This document shows positions 13,548 to 25,500 of a DNA stretch of 62,000 bases, in pieces; position 1 is the first letter of the stretch; every line of letters begins with the position of its first letter. The DNA is taken from assembly GCA_903813345.2 (NCBI GenBank), contig CAIIXF020000007.1, forward strand, positions 12,444,714 through 12,506,713. The letters run 5' to 3'. The DNA is from Owenia fusiformis. Lineage: Eukaryota > Annelida > Polychaeta > Sabellida > Oweniidae. Below the pieces are notes generated by a model. The model was not told the DNA's origin and ran no database searches. It worked only from the letters and a program-made list of their open reading frames with translations. The translations under genes were made by a program, and so were the position numbers.

Positions 13548-13770
13548 CGTACCAGACCCTAATGATACAGGGTCCACTTGGCAGGAGCGGCGATCGCGTA
13601 TACCAGACCCTAATGATACAGAGTCCACTTGGCAGGAGCGGCGCTCACGTACCAGACCCTAATGCTAGCGATCGCCGCTCTTGCCAAGTGGACCCTGTAT
13701 CAATTGGGTCTGGTACACGAACGCCGCTCCTGCCAAGTGGACCCTGTATCATTAGTGTCTGTTAAGTGGA
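13548..13770. repeat. Inverted GC-rich minisatellite
   Basis: A unit of about 68 bp (ACCAGACCCTAATGATACAG, then GGTCCACTTGGCAGGAGCGG) is repeated in direct orientation about 2.5 times from 13551. From about 13664 the same unit runs in the opposite orientation about twice. The whole forms a long potential cruciform. It is much more GC-rich than its surroundings. Open frames across it are by-products of the repeat. Confidence 0.85.
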
Positions 13771-14594
13771 CTACCCTGCATCATGTTTTGACAAAAGAGT
13801 TATCATACATTTCTGTAACAGGATTGACCTAAAGAGTAGGAACGTTTCATTTAGAATATCTATGTAAACTTTGATGACTGCAGTGGGAAATCATTTTGAT
13901 TCAGAAATATGACAGATAGATGTGTAGTAACAATGGGCAGAACTGTTGATTTACGAGTGAATTCTCAGTGCTCATGCACTTGTATATTGCTTTCGTGCGC
14001 TTTTACATTTAGCTATCATAATAAAATTTGCAATTGAATTGGCAAATGTAAAAGAAAAGCATTCATATATTCAGTTCATATTGTACTACGAAAACCAGCC
14101 ATAAAATATCCTATGTATTTTGAATCAACATCGTGATCAATCAATCAATCTGGTGAAATGTTATTGTCTTACTAAATTGACATATTTTTTTATGTTTCGT
14201 TCAATAATGATTCTTCGTTCAATGGAGACACACGACCAATTAATGGCACTTTAAAAGCAAGAATACAGTCCAGTTATTGTAATTACACCAGCATCACAAG
14301 TGGTTTGATTTTGGTAAGTCCATCAATGGAAAAGTATATGTATAGATCAAACCTAACACGTGATTCGATATAATTAAGGTGCATTTTCTCTGAATATATT
14401 CGACCTTTTTGACCTCTCTCCATCTGTCAAAATCAGAATGACAAATTTGACATTTTCTATAGATGGCGTATTCAACAAGTGAGGTCTTTTGATTTTCGTG
14501 GGGAGTTTTGATTCAATTTTTTTCACTGACAGAGGACATACTTGGGTGATAATGGCATGATAGCAAAACATGGCCACTGATCCTAATTTTCAAT
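13771..14594. other. Intergenic, no gene seen
   Basis: AT-rich, without a supported exon or an obvious repeat. Confidence 0.5.
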
Positions 14595-14614
14595 GGGAAA
14601 ACGCATGTTATACA

Positions 14615-16196
14615 CAGGGAGATATGCCGAGTACTAATTAGTACAATATTAGTACGAAATTATCACTCGTGGCATGAGTACTCATGAGTGCACTTTTGCC
14701 AGACTGCTAATTTATTACTACTTAGTGCTATTCTAGTACTAATTTTGTGAAAATGAGGTTTTACTTTAGTACCGTTTTAGTAACAATATTTTAAGTAATG
14801 ATTTAGTACTAATTGAGTGTTATTTTAGTACTAAAAAATTGCTCTAAAAGACAGATCATTCGGATGGAAAAACGCATGTTATACACAGGGAGATATGCCG
14901 AGTACTAAATTAGTACAATATTAGTACGAAATTATCACTCCTGGCATGAGTACTCATGAGTGCACTTTTGCCAGAATGCTAATTTATTACTACTTGAGTG
15001 CTATTTTAGTACTAATTTTGTGAAAAATAAGATTTTATTTTAGTGCCGTTTAAGTAACAATATTTTAAGTAATGATTTAGTACTAATTGAGTGTTATTTT
15101 AGTACTAAAAAATTGCTCATTTAGCACTAAAATATCATTTAGCTATCATAACTTACTTCATCTTTTACTTATCTTAAATCACAGATCAATGTATATACAG
15201 GGTGTCCCGAAAGTATGGGGCGATTATTTTCAAATATGACCTTAAAAGCCCTTCAAATAGGGGTGTGGAATTTTATAACCCTCTTAAAACCTCCTAAGGC
15301 ACTTTAAAAGAGTTTCCTTTGAGCTTCTACCCTCAACGTTCTCTTTTTCCAACTCATTATCCATCCGAAACGAAAAGAATTGCTGCTGTTAAGATGGCCC
15401 AGGACACATTGACTAGTGATTTGGTGTAAAATTGAACTTAGTTTTGACCAAAAACTAAATTTTGAAATGCCTGTAATTTTTTCACATTTGAGAGTTGAAC
15501 CATGATACTTGGTGAATCAATGTAACTTTGGATAAGCTTTAAAATGATATATGACACATACTATGAGGACACTGGAATATGTCTGCCTAGGGGGGGGGGG
15601 CATACTTTCGGGACACCCTGTATATATGCACTTTTCTCAAGAATGGAACAGTATGGTGTCTGTCATTTTGTTTCCTAGCTTCGACCCGTTACATGAAATA
15701 GCTACAGACATGGGAATTTTTGGAGTTTAATGATATATTTATCCATGTTTTCGTATAATTAAAATGTAGTTTATTACGTATTCTATATTTTACTTCATCA
15801 ATTAACAAAAATTATCAACATTTTAATCTTCGAGTACTATTCTATCATTCGTGAAACATGTGCAATAAATTAGTATTCATAATATGAGCGCTCATTGAGT
15901 AATGAAAAATCAATTAAATTAGAGTTATTTCATCACTCGTGGTATATGTACTCATTTAGTACTAAAACATGCAATTAATTAGTGCTCATAGTATGATCGA
16001 GTGCTCATTGAGTAATGAAAAGTCAATGAAATTAGCGCTATTTTATCACTCATCATTTGAGTACTCATTTAGTACATGCAATAAATCAGTACTCATGTCA
16101 TAAGTGCTCATTTAGTACTAATATTTGCTGAAATGAGTACTCAGTTAGCGCTAAAATGCCATGAGTACTATTTTAGTACTCGGCATATCTCCCTAG
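14615..16196. mobile_element. AGTACT-rich MITE, family F
   Basis: Ends are inverted AGGGAGATATGCCGAGTACT (from 14616) and AGTACTCGGCATATCTCCCT (to 16194). The body is largely short units such as AGTACTAATTTAGTGCTC in both orientations. The 5' portion is tandemly duplicated with a 271-bp offset: 14595-14855 and 14866-15120 are nearly identical and both include the terminus and the flank AACGCATGTTATACA. A mariner-type MITE is nested inside. No coding capacity. Confidence 0.8.
15198..15620. mobile_element. Mariner-type MITE nested in family F
   Basis: Perfect inverted termini CAGGGTGTCCCGAAAGTATG, flanked on both sides by TATATA, consistent with the TA target of Tc1/mariner elements. Length 423 bp, no open frame. 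A related but 5'-truncated copy is at 20081-20661, sharing the sequence around ACATACTATGRGGAC. Confidence 0.88.
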
Positions 16197-17512
16197 CATT
16201 TGGTTGTATTATCCCAATGTTGATTCCGGGATCTAGGAGTATTGTGCATTGCTAATCTGGGGTGCATGCAATACGCTTTAATTTTCTAATTTCATCGTTT
16301 TTAAAATACTTCTAGACTCTTATGTCACCCTTCATCTTCTCTGGTTGAAATTAAGCTTGTAATGATGCAATAAATAAAAGTAATGGTTGACAAGCATCTG
16401 CTCTGTTTTCCTTATGATGTAACTGCCCCCGAGGATTAGGAAAACAAAGCAAGAATCGATGATATCATAGCTTCATAAAAGATTCTAGACTCACCACGAG
16501 AATGTGATTTTTTAACGTATAATTGATAAGACTGATATACTACATCTGTTTTAAACTACAATATAATAATCTCATTCGTATTCATAGAAATTAACCGAAA
16601 TTAATCGCCTAGGGTCATCATACTCATACCCTGCACGCAGAGTCTAGTGAAGACTCTCTTTTAAGAAGTGAAGTCGAACGAATGCAAAGGGTATCATACT
16701 CAGGATTTGAGACGAACAAAAAGACGCAATCCCTCGTCCTATCGCGATCTGAACATTGAAATCAAAGCTAAACATACTTTTGAACAGAGCGTTTCACTAC
16801 TATGGGTCTTGGTTCACCTCCTCTTCAGTTTTAGCGAGATTTTGCGAGACTTAAGCCAAGTCATTTTGCTCTTTGCTCATCCTACTTGTGACAAATTAAT
16901 TCCCCTAATCAGACTCAGCAGGGTAAATAATATTAATTTCAACAGCAAATGCAATTTACCAGAGAGGATATATATCATCTAAATTACAACATCAGCCTAG
17001 TTATAATGTCAACAATCATTTGGGCAATAAATGTATAATGATTTGCTTTGCCGTTTTTCATTATTAGAAATATCAATCAACTGTTCCGTTCAGAAAAAAA
17101 TATCTTAAGGGAATAGGAAGCAAAGACAAATTTCGATATAAAGGCTTATTATTGTGAAGTAGTTTTATAAATCATATTTCAAGATATCGGTCACTTACCC
17201 TTGTATTATTGGATCTAGTTGATAAGTGGTAATATATTATTTATTGGGCTGTTGAAAAATACGGTACAAGAGTAGTGGAATATATTTATAAGGAAGTAGG
17301 GAATATGAGAAAAGGGGAGTGTATATTGTTTTTAATGTCGTCAATAGATGGATATACTTTGATGTGATAAGTTCTATTTAATATTTTTTGTATTTTAATT
17401 AAAGATAATTAAGTATTGAAAACATATCGTTTGAACGATTATTGTCAATTCGATATCGATTTTTACAGATAAAAAATAATTCTGGCGTTAGAGCATTATA
17501 CTCCGGATGTGA
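16197..17512. other. Intergenic, no recognised gene
   Basis: A 104-codon plus-strand open frame (16668-16982) has no recognisable domain, no paralogue in the window and unremarkable composition; I do not call it a gene. No other exon or repeat can be supported. Confidence 0.5.
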
Positions 17513-19362
17513 AGTGCCATATTTTAAGTGAAGGTGGAAATGCTTATTATATGAACTTTTTTCGCATTTTCTGTTTAAACATGATATCCATATTCAGATA
17601 CTGTCGGATGCCCAACGGGCATCCTTGAGGATTTTTTTTTGGCGGCCATTTTGAATTTTCACACGCTTTATGTATTTTAGGGTATGAGTACCGTAATCCA
17701 ACACCAAATTCGAAAATTCATAACAATACTTTGCACATATGGCGTTCGTGACCAACTATAAAACGCTTACCCCCCATAGTGTTATATATCAAAATGTACC
17801 TGTTCATATAGGGGTTCGATTGATCTACATCAAATTATAGGGAGTCAGGTTACTTTTTGAGATATCAGCGTCCATTTATTGTGACTCGCGTTTGCTACCA
17901 CTTCCTCAATTATGATATGATGGGCAAACGCGTAGTAAACATACTCACGTCGGAACTATTTTTGACCTACATCGCTATTTTCGTAATTCAAATGAAAGTT
18001 GAACTCCTCCTCTTTATTTTGATACCAAATAGTGGCATACTAGGTACCCTAGAAGCCAACTATGGCGTTATTTAGAACAATACCACGAGTTTTTAAATGG
18101 ACTATATATACCTTTTGGCGGATGGATATGGAACCTCATACCTTAATGTTTTATGACATCACACTGATTTTTGTCTCTGCAACCTTTTTTGGCAGAAAAT
18201 ATAATTTCTAGTTCAAAAATGCATAAAAACGTCGGAACTGGCTGAATATGTGGAAAATGTATCCATTTAGGCTAGAAAGGGTTAATTTGCCCTACCCCAA
18301 ATACGTCTAAATATGCTAGTCTAACTTTGCCACTGTGACGTCACAAATCTAACCTGACTATCTCTGAGTTTATTGAAGAAAATGATACGTCTGACAAACA
18401 GCTTTCATTCCCTATATGGCACACCTGCTACTAAGAGTTGCATCATTGACTAAATCTAAGACAAAGGCCCTGTGTCCAGAGGATTTTGACTGAAATTTGG
18501 CCATTTTCGCCCAAATCTAACTAAATTGCAGTTTCCCTCACACCTGTATTTTGAAATAAATATTGCTACAATGTAGCAATTTAAAAATCACACATGCTTA
18601 CTGTTTCTGTCGACCTGACACGTGTATCTAGCCTATAAAAATGAAAAATCGCTACATTGTAGCAATTTTACTGAGATATGGGCCCTGAAAATCATGTAAT
18701 TTTAGCAAAAAATGAAGACATAACCTGCAATTTTGACGGAATTTCAGAGGGCTTTATTATGATTCATGACCCTCCTCTTATGACCATTCTTATACTCACA
18801 GAATGGTTGAAAGTGATTTCAAATCATTGTTTGCCCTACGCAGAACGAAAAAATCTATTCTGTTCTCAAACTCTGCTAGAATATTGGTCTCTGGCCAACT
18901 AGCAGACAATTTTAGGCCTCATATTAACCAGCATATTAGAACAGAAAACTAGCATACACATAAACAAATCTTGCTGTTTTTTCTATAATAGAGCTTTAAT
19001 ATGATGTATACCAATATGTTAGGTTCCAGAAATTTTTCTTGACAAAAATAAAAAAATTCAAGATGGCCGCCAACCTTACAATTTATGAAATGTCTCATTC
19101 TGTGATAATATCAAATTGATATTAGTGTTTCCTTCAAAATTATCAATAAATAATACTAAATACATCTGATTATGATCTCTTTCTCTCATATAAAATATCT
19201 GAAATGAGTAAAAAGTAACCTACATAATAATAATGATGTTCCACAAGGGTCATTTCTTGGTGCTATATATATCTTGAATTTATGAATTATCTTCTTTTAC
19301 TAAGATTTCATCAAGGATTTCCCTCAATAAATCCTCATCAGTTTCTCCCAATTTCTGTTCAG

Positions 19363-19870
19363 TTACTGTCTATGTATGTTGGTTATTGCATTCATTCCCC
19401 TTGCAAACACAGAACAATGTACATGATAAAGATGCCTAGGAGCATGAACATCGCCCAGTTCTACATACATTGCCCTCGACTCTGATGCACATGTGCACTT
19501 AATGAGCTGGAGAATTCCTTCAGGGGTACAGGGTGTATCCTTGGAAATTGTTGTTGGGACAAGTGAGCCTGTGCTGTTAATTTCCCAACCATAATCAGTT
19601 GGAAGGATAAGTGGGGGGTCAGGCATATCAGCATTTTTCCATGTAGCTACTTCGAAATGAGCTCGCTTCACATGCTGGGAAAATGCTTCTGTTGTTGGTG
19701 GGAGGGATTTTAGCTTTGGTGCATTTGTAATGTGTTTTGCAGCATTTTTCTTTGCTCATACAGCATATCTCACATCAGATATTTTGTCTGTGCATTTAGC
19801 GAGTGAGGTGTCCAAGTTAGCGAGTGAGTATCTATTTAACACCTTCAGGACTGTTAGCTTGCCAATTCCA
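19363..19870 (-). pseudogene. Broken CXC (tesmin-like) motif protein fragment
   Basis: Reading the minus strand from about 19870, one frame gives a stretch with VLNRYSLANLDTSLAKCTDK, then PPTTEAFSQHVKRAHFEVATW, then LPTDYGWEINSTG and ILQLIKCTCAS. A one-base frame change then gives CRTGRCSCS, a stop, and SLSCTLFCVCKGNECNNQH, a cysteine pattern like the CXC motif of tesmin/TSO1 proteins. This order (AHYQxxxWK block, GW block, CXC block) is, from memory, common in uncharacterised invertebrate proteins often found within repeats. At least one internal TGA, one TAG and one frameshift break it, so it is not functional. Confidence 0.6.
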
Positions 19871-20077
19871 TGCATGCAAGATGTTGAGAAAACTTATTTC
19901 TAGATGTTATGGAATTACACCTAAAGTCACAGGCAAAATGTCTGATGTGAGATAAGCTGTATGAGCAAAGAAAAATGCTGCAAAACACATTACAAATGCA
20001 CCAAAGCTAAAATCCCTCCCACCAACAACAGAAGCATTTTCCCAGCATGTAAAGCGAGCTCATTTCGAAGTAGCTAA
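19643..20077. repeat. Inverted duplication of the pseudogene fragment
   Basis: 19643-19792 and 19928-20077 are near-identical in opposite orientation, with a 135-bp spacer. The arms contain the part of the broken CXC protein that reads KLKSLPPTTEAFSQHVKRAHF on the minus strand, so part of the gene fragment exists twice head to head. The right arm runs straight into a truncated mariner-type MITE. Confidence 0.8.
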
Positions 20078-20080
20078 AAA

Positions 20081-20661
20081 AAGTATGGGGCCCCCTTAGG
20101 CAGGTATACACCAATGTCCCCATAGTATGTATCATATATCATTTTAAAGCTTGTCCAAAGTTACATTGATTCGCCAAGTATCATGGTTCAACTCACAAAC
20201 GGGAAAAAGTTACACACATTTCAAAATGTAGTGTTTTACCAAAATTAAAGTTTAGTTTTACACAAAATTAATAGTCGCCGTGTCTCCCTTGGCCATGTTT
20301 ACAGCAGCAATTCTTTCCAGATATGACCTTAAATACACTGCAAAAGGGGTATGGCATTTATTTAGTTTCTGCCTTTACCGACCTCTTTTTACAACTCAAT
20401 ATCCATCCTCTCTTTAACGATATCACCCACATTTTTGGTCACATCCAGGTTAGCAGTGTTTCCAGGATACTGATTTTAACTTTAATTTTGGCCAAACATT
20501 AAGTTTTGAAATGTCTGTAACTTTTTCCCATTTGTAAGTTGAAAGATGATACTTGGCAAATCAATGTAACTTTGGACAAGCTTTAAAATGATATATGACA
20601 CATACTATGGGAACATTGGTGTGTGTCTGCCTAGGGGGGGGCATACTTTCGGGACACCCTG
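20081..20661. mobile_element. Truncated mariner-type MITE
   Basis: The right end reads CATACTTTCGGGACACCCTG as in the complete copy at 15198-15620. The left end starts only at AAGTATGGGG, so the outermost bases of the left terminus are missing where it meets the inverted pseudogene arm. Left and right halves are inverted copies (ACATACTATGGG near both ends). Confidence 0.8.
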
Positions 20662-20879
20662 TACATCATATTAAAACTCTATTATAGAAAAAACAGCAAG
20701 ATATGTTTCAGTGTATGCTAGTTTTCTGTTCTAATATGCTGGCTAAAATACATAAAACCCGTTGGGCATCCGACAGTTTCTGAATATGGATATCATGTTT
20801 AAACAGAATATGCAAAAAAAGTTCATATAATAAGCATTTCCACCTCTATTGGCTCTACATCCAGACTACTAGTATTAGG

Positions 20880-21035
20880 TAATGAAAACAAATAATGAAA
20901 TTTCGCACTAAGGGCCAAGGCTGACGTAAAAAAGTCAGTACACCCTAGTGGGGATCGAACCCATGATAATTAAGTATGAAAGCATCACCTTTTTGTAATA
21001 CATTGAGCAAACCTACAACACATGTTGTTTATTAC
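20880..21035 (-). repeat. Possible tRNA-derived SINE
   Basis: On the minus strand, GGGTTCGATCCCCAC at about 20951-20965 is a good Pol III B box in a tRNA T-arm context, with TTTGCTCAATG about 50 bases upstream as a weak A box. Downstream follows GTACTGACTTTTTTACGTCAG, a small hairpin, and a non-tRNA tail. The clover leaf does not close well, so a SINE head is more likely than a functional tRNA. It abuts the end of element E. Confidence 0.45.
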
Positions 21036-24000
21036 AATAAAATGCTTGGTCATTGATGTTCTCAGGTCACTTTGGTTAGCAGATTGACAGCGGTTAAGGT
21101 TACACGGTGGTGGATTTATACGTCGACTTAATATTGAAATCTATGTCATATTTTGCTATAATTCGCACCGAGAGGATTTATACACGAAATACTGTGTACG
21201 CAATGTTGATAATGGATTGCTTCTGTCCCAGATGATTATACTATTTGATTATTTTTTTACTTTTGTGTATTCTCATTTTCAGATCCAATGAAAATTTAAC
21301 ATTACAAAATATCATTACGCTGTAGAAGTGAAAAGAGAAAAAACTAAAAACTCCTTTTTGACATATGCTCGAGTAATCATCATTTAATGTTCAATTCCCA
21401 TTAGAGTCTAGCCTTGTAAAAAATATAGGGCAAAATAACCTCAATCATAATCTCATTGGGACAGAGACAATTAATTAACACCATACACATATTAACTAAG
21501 TATAAAAACAGCAAGCAAAATGCCTTGTTGTAATTGAATTACATTGACTTCATCACATAGCAATATGCATGCAACAGAGGCCACAGTGTTTAATGTGTTA
21601 TCTACTTTCATTAACACTTCAACCGCCAATTATATTACCCATTTCATTTGTTTCTTAAGGACCATCGTGAGCAGCAATATACTTGTTCATGTCTTCATCC
21701 CAGATGTCCCAAGGGATACGAAAGTTAAGTTTGGGCAACCGTACATGTATGAATCCTGTAAGATGTATGGATGTATGCCAATGGACTTGGAGACTAGATT
21801 TTTTATCCCACATCATTTGAGTATCTTTAACTTTTTTTGATGTAACGTGTATTGGCTCACTTTTTTCTTCAACATGTATTGTAATGAGTTATAAATGGAA
21901 TTTTCGTTGGTGTTCTCATCCTGGATTCTGATATTGGCTCTCGATTGGTTGGCTAGAGGGGAATGGGGTTGTTCTTGTCACATTGGATTTAGACGTCTAT
22001 TTTACTTATGACGGATTTACACTTAGTGTTTGCGTTTCGTGCAAGATTTCTGTACAGTTTTCGGTGCTTTCCCCCTGGCATTTGTGCTAAAGATATTAGT
22101 ATCGTTGTTTGATAACGCCATTTACGTCCAGGGGAACTCCCAATCAAGCTACTGTTTTCCAAGATTGACAGATGATTCACTGCAAGTACAATTTGACTTT
22201 ACTAGAGACTCGAACTACCAACATCAAATATAGTGAACGGGATCATTTTGCTATCGATCTGATATATTCGGTAAAATGGAATACGCTCGAGTCTATCATA
22301 ATCTCTCCGTGTCATTTATAAAGCTAAAGTGGTCTGTTTATGGTACATTAGATTGGCACAACTGATGCAATTTCTTCTGGGATAAGTTGATTCAACGGCT
22401 TATCCCAATAAAGTTGTTGAGGACAAATTGGAGCCGTGAAATTGGATTTATAAAAATCGTTAATTAATAATTATCTCATTGACAACTTGGACTCGCTACA
22501 TTAGCTCTCTACATATCAAAGTTGTCATACGTTGTCTCTAGTAAACATATTGCCTTCCTTCAATACTCCTCATTACAAACTATCGACTTCTCAAATTCAA
22601 TATTTCGCACTGGAGGACATATGTTATATCAGATTCTATCAGCAATTTTCATTGACTTCATCATAATAGGGCAGTTGTTTCATTATGACACAGTCAACGT
22701 GGAAATAAATAAGGCACGGAGTAAATTAAAACACCTCAGTTTTTGCAGAACTACCCTCGCGTGATCCATAAAATATGTCAAGGATAAAGGATGTGGAAAA
22801 GTTATTACAACAACAGACGCTTTGTCTTTTTCCCTGTGATTTCTGCTGATTATATAGTACACTGATTATAAAATCGTTTAAGAGTTCTATTCTAGTAGCA
22901 GCTTTTACTTTCCTTTTTTACTTCAGATGCAGGAAGATCCCGCCCGGGTATAGGCCTTAATTGCTACAGATATATTGATATGAATTCACAAACTATAAAA
23001 TAACTTAGAATTCTATTTTAATTAACCATTAACTTATGCTTCATGAATTATAGTGTGAGCATTCATGTTTACGTTTGATATGCGGGGCAAATTTTCGAAT
23101 ATACCGATCCGATGGGTTTAACAAACGATTTTGACACATGGTGCAAGAGTTGTATCGTCCCGAAAGAGTGCTTTCAAAAGCTGTCTCAAGATTTTTTTAA
23201 TCAGGAATGATTGTGTTTATTACAAAACAAGATTTAGATTTTTGAAATGCTACCGTGCAAAAAATATGAAGTAAATTATAAATCATCAGCATTTTATATG
23301 GCATACTACAAGGTTCCGTCATTGGTCCCCTGTTTTATATATTATATTTATAGCATTTAGGTAATAAATCCACAATTCGTTGTTTTAAAATAAATCAAAG
23401 CAAAAAACACAATTTGGAAAATGATATTCTTGTGTTTATTCCACAGATAAAAGTTATTATCAGACTGTCAAAGTGCCGCTGTTGTAACATACACTCCTGA
23501 ATCTTTCCGCGACTCTCGACATCCTCGAAAATAGCACATGTACAGTACAATAATTGTAAATGCTACAACTGGTCGAAGATCGATTGCTGTAGGCGGCTTC
23601 CTACAACTCAGCTTCTTGGTATCAAATATCACAAAGGAACAAACAATATGGAACAGGCTGAACGAATTAAAAAAATGATTAAATCAGTCAATGTACTTGA
23701 TATATTGTGTTTCCTTTTAACTGTTTGATTCATTAACTTTTCCATTTTGTAATTTACTGACTGTAAAAAAATTATTATTGTACGTGTAATGGATCGTGAA
23801 GAATATACACCCCTTGGGTGTAAATCTCATGAAAATTGTATCTAAACGGCAGAGGAATCGTTGGATGGAATGAATCGTATAAATTAAAGAAAGTGAAATC
23901 GAACTTAAAGAGAAGGGGGAACTTTGAAAACATACGGGAAAGAAAAATAAACACTCGAGTGGTTTGTATTATCTACGATACCTATACCCCAAGGGCGAAT

Positions 24001-24770
24001 ACTAGCAAAATGCTATTCAATATGAAATGGCTTTAGTACTAAAAATAACAACATACACTCTTAAGAATGTAATTGTATTTGCTTCTTGCGCTTTTTGGTA
24101 ATATTTTATTTTCAATTGATGTAACTCAGCGCAACCTTATTAACCGAAAGATTACTTGCTCTTAATTAAAAAAGAAACCTTGTTTATTGCAAAGACGGTC
24201 GTTAACTCAAGTTCGCAAGTTGAAATACTGTTACTGGAAATTGCCTTTTAGATCGAAGTATACGTTTGTTGTAATCACCATTCTGTATTTGGATATAGAT
24301 CGTGTCTGATAATGTTAAAAAATGGTTTCGCGTTGATAACAAAATTGTTCAAGATTCTGGTAACTGTCCCCTAAGGTAGGTAACGATGAAGTGTATGGCA
24401 AATATTGAACCTTTACAGAACAGTCGTACGTAATTAAACCCAAGCATAATACATTGATTATCCTGCAGAATCGTAGCTATAAAGGCTGCAGCTAAGCTAC
24501 TAAGATCAATCGTGGAGCAAGAGCGAGTCTGGAAAAGGTATCAACAACGTTGAATTGGAGAAGGCAAAACAGCACTTCGGAATTTTTACATTAATTGACT
24601 GACAAGTTTCTTATACAATGGACATGGTTTCCAATTAGGGTTTTGCTTGTAATTTGACAGCCGGACTGCGAGGATATGTTTAGGGAAATTAAACGTGAAA
24701 AATAATTAATCTGGAACAATTAGACTGTCGTTAAAACTGATTGAAGTGATTTGTTAAAGGATTTTTCAAT
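21036..24770. other. Intergenic, no recognised gene
   Basis: Several open frames of 60-98 codons occur (for example 21544-21840), none with recognisable domains. 22005-22105 resembles 12985-13075. A hairpin TGGGATAAG...CTTATCCCA lies at about 22379-22408. Splice-like motifs exist but no coherent exon series could be built. Confidence 0.5.
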
Positions 24771-24777
24771 CACCGAA

Positions 24778-25000
24778 CTACCACCAGAGATTTGAATATA
24801 TGCATCTCAATAGCCAAACTAGCAACTTTAAGCTGTTTGGGTGACACGACTCAGACGTTTTGAACGTTTCCATTAGGCTGGTGATGTATAAATACTGTAA
24901 TCCAAACACTGAGTGAGCAGATGAAAGCAACGCATTGGGTATCCAACTGGTGTGTAATGATAACTGGTACTGTATTATGAAAAGCAATTCATCAAAGCGA
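24778..25000 (-). CDS. Possible TM7/C-terminal part of the GPCR
   Basis: Immediately beyond the N gap, the minus strand stays open to 24778. One frame reads LLSSAHSVFGLQYLYITSLM followed by a polar tail. The position after TM6 and the shape (small polar residues, then Q-Y-L-Y where GPCRs have NPxxY) suggest a divergent seventh helix. The canonical NPxxY is absent, and the gap length is a placeholder, so reading frame continuity with the upstream exon cannot be shown. The tail ends in aromatic and leucine residues without a known motif. Confidence 0.35.
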
Positions 25001-25500
25001 NNNNNNNNNNNNNNNNNNNNNNNNNNNNNNNNNNNNNNNNNNNNNNNNNNNNNNNNNNNNNNNNNNNNNNNNNNNNNNNNNNNNNNNNNNNNNNNNNNNN
25101 NNNNNNNNNNNNNNNNNNNNNNNNNNNNNNNNNNNNNNNNNNNNNNNNNNNNNNNNNNNNNNNNNNNNNNNNNNNNNNNNNNNNNNNNNNNNNNNNNNNN
25201 NNNNNNNNNNNNNNNNNNNNNNNNNNNNNNNNNNNNNNNNNNNNNNNNNNNNNNNNNNNNNNNNNNNNNNNNNNNNNNNNNNNNNNNNNNNNNNNNNNNN
25301 NNNNNNNNNNNNNNNNNNNNNNNNNNNNNNNNNNNNNNNNNNNNNNNNNNNNNNNNNNNNNNNNNNNNNNNNNNNNNNNNNNNNNNNNNNNNNNNNNNNN
25401 NNNNNNNNNNNNNNNNNNNNNNNNNNNNNNNNNNNNNNNNNNNNNNNNNNNNNNNNNNNNNNNNNNNNNNNNNNNNNNNNNNNNNNNNNNNNNNNNNNNN
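25001..25500. other. Assembly gap of exactly 500 N
   Basis: A run of exactly 500 undetermined bases, which looks like a fixed-size placeholder rather than a measured gap. It removes the end of TM6, the third extracellular loop and perhaps part of TM7 of the GPCR. Confidence 0.95.

Larger units (their letters stand above)
17513..20864. mobile_element. Long inverted-repeat element, family E
   Basis: 17513-17619 pairs with 20758-20864 in inverted orientation (shared motif TCGGATGCCCAACGGG and its reverse complement). Just inside, 18920-19010 pairs with 20665-20757, so the right arm is a shortened copy of the left arm with about 1.3 kb deleted. The interior carries two mirror-like TTGCTACAATGTAGCAA / GCTACATTGTAGC motifs (about 18562 and 18651), a broken gene and a mariner-type MITE. 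A 74-codon open frame at 18678-18902 is of unknown meaning. No transposase seen. Confidence 0.7.

Noticed and set aside
13496-13832. Overlapping frames with YQTLM repeats
   Set aside because: They are produced by the 68-bp minisatellite reading through in two frames, with no start context or splice structure.
16668-16982. 104-codon frame as a possible gene
   Set aside because: No domain, no signal peptide, no paralogue and no splice partner; a frame of this length is expected by chance in 62 kb.
20940-21020. Functional tRNA gene
   Set aside because: The B box is good but acceptor and D stems do not pair convincingly; a SINE head explains it better.
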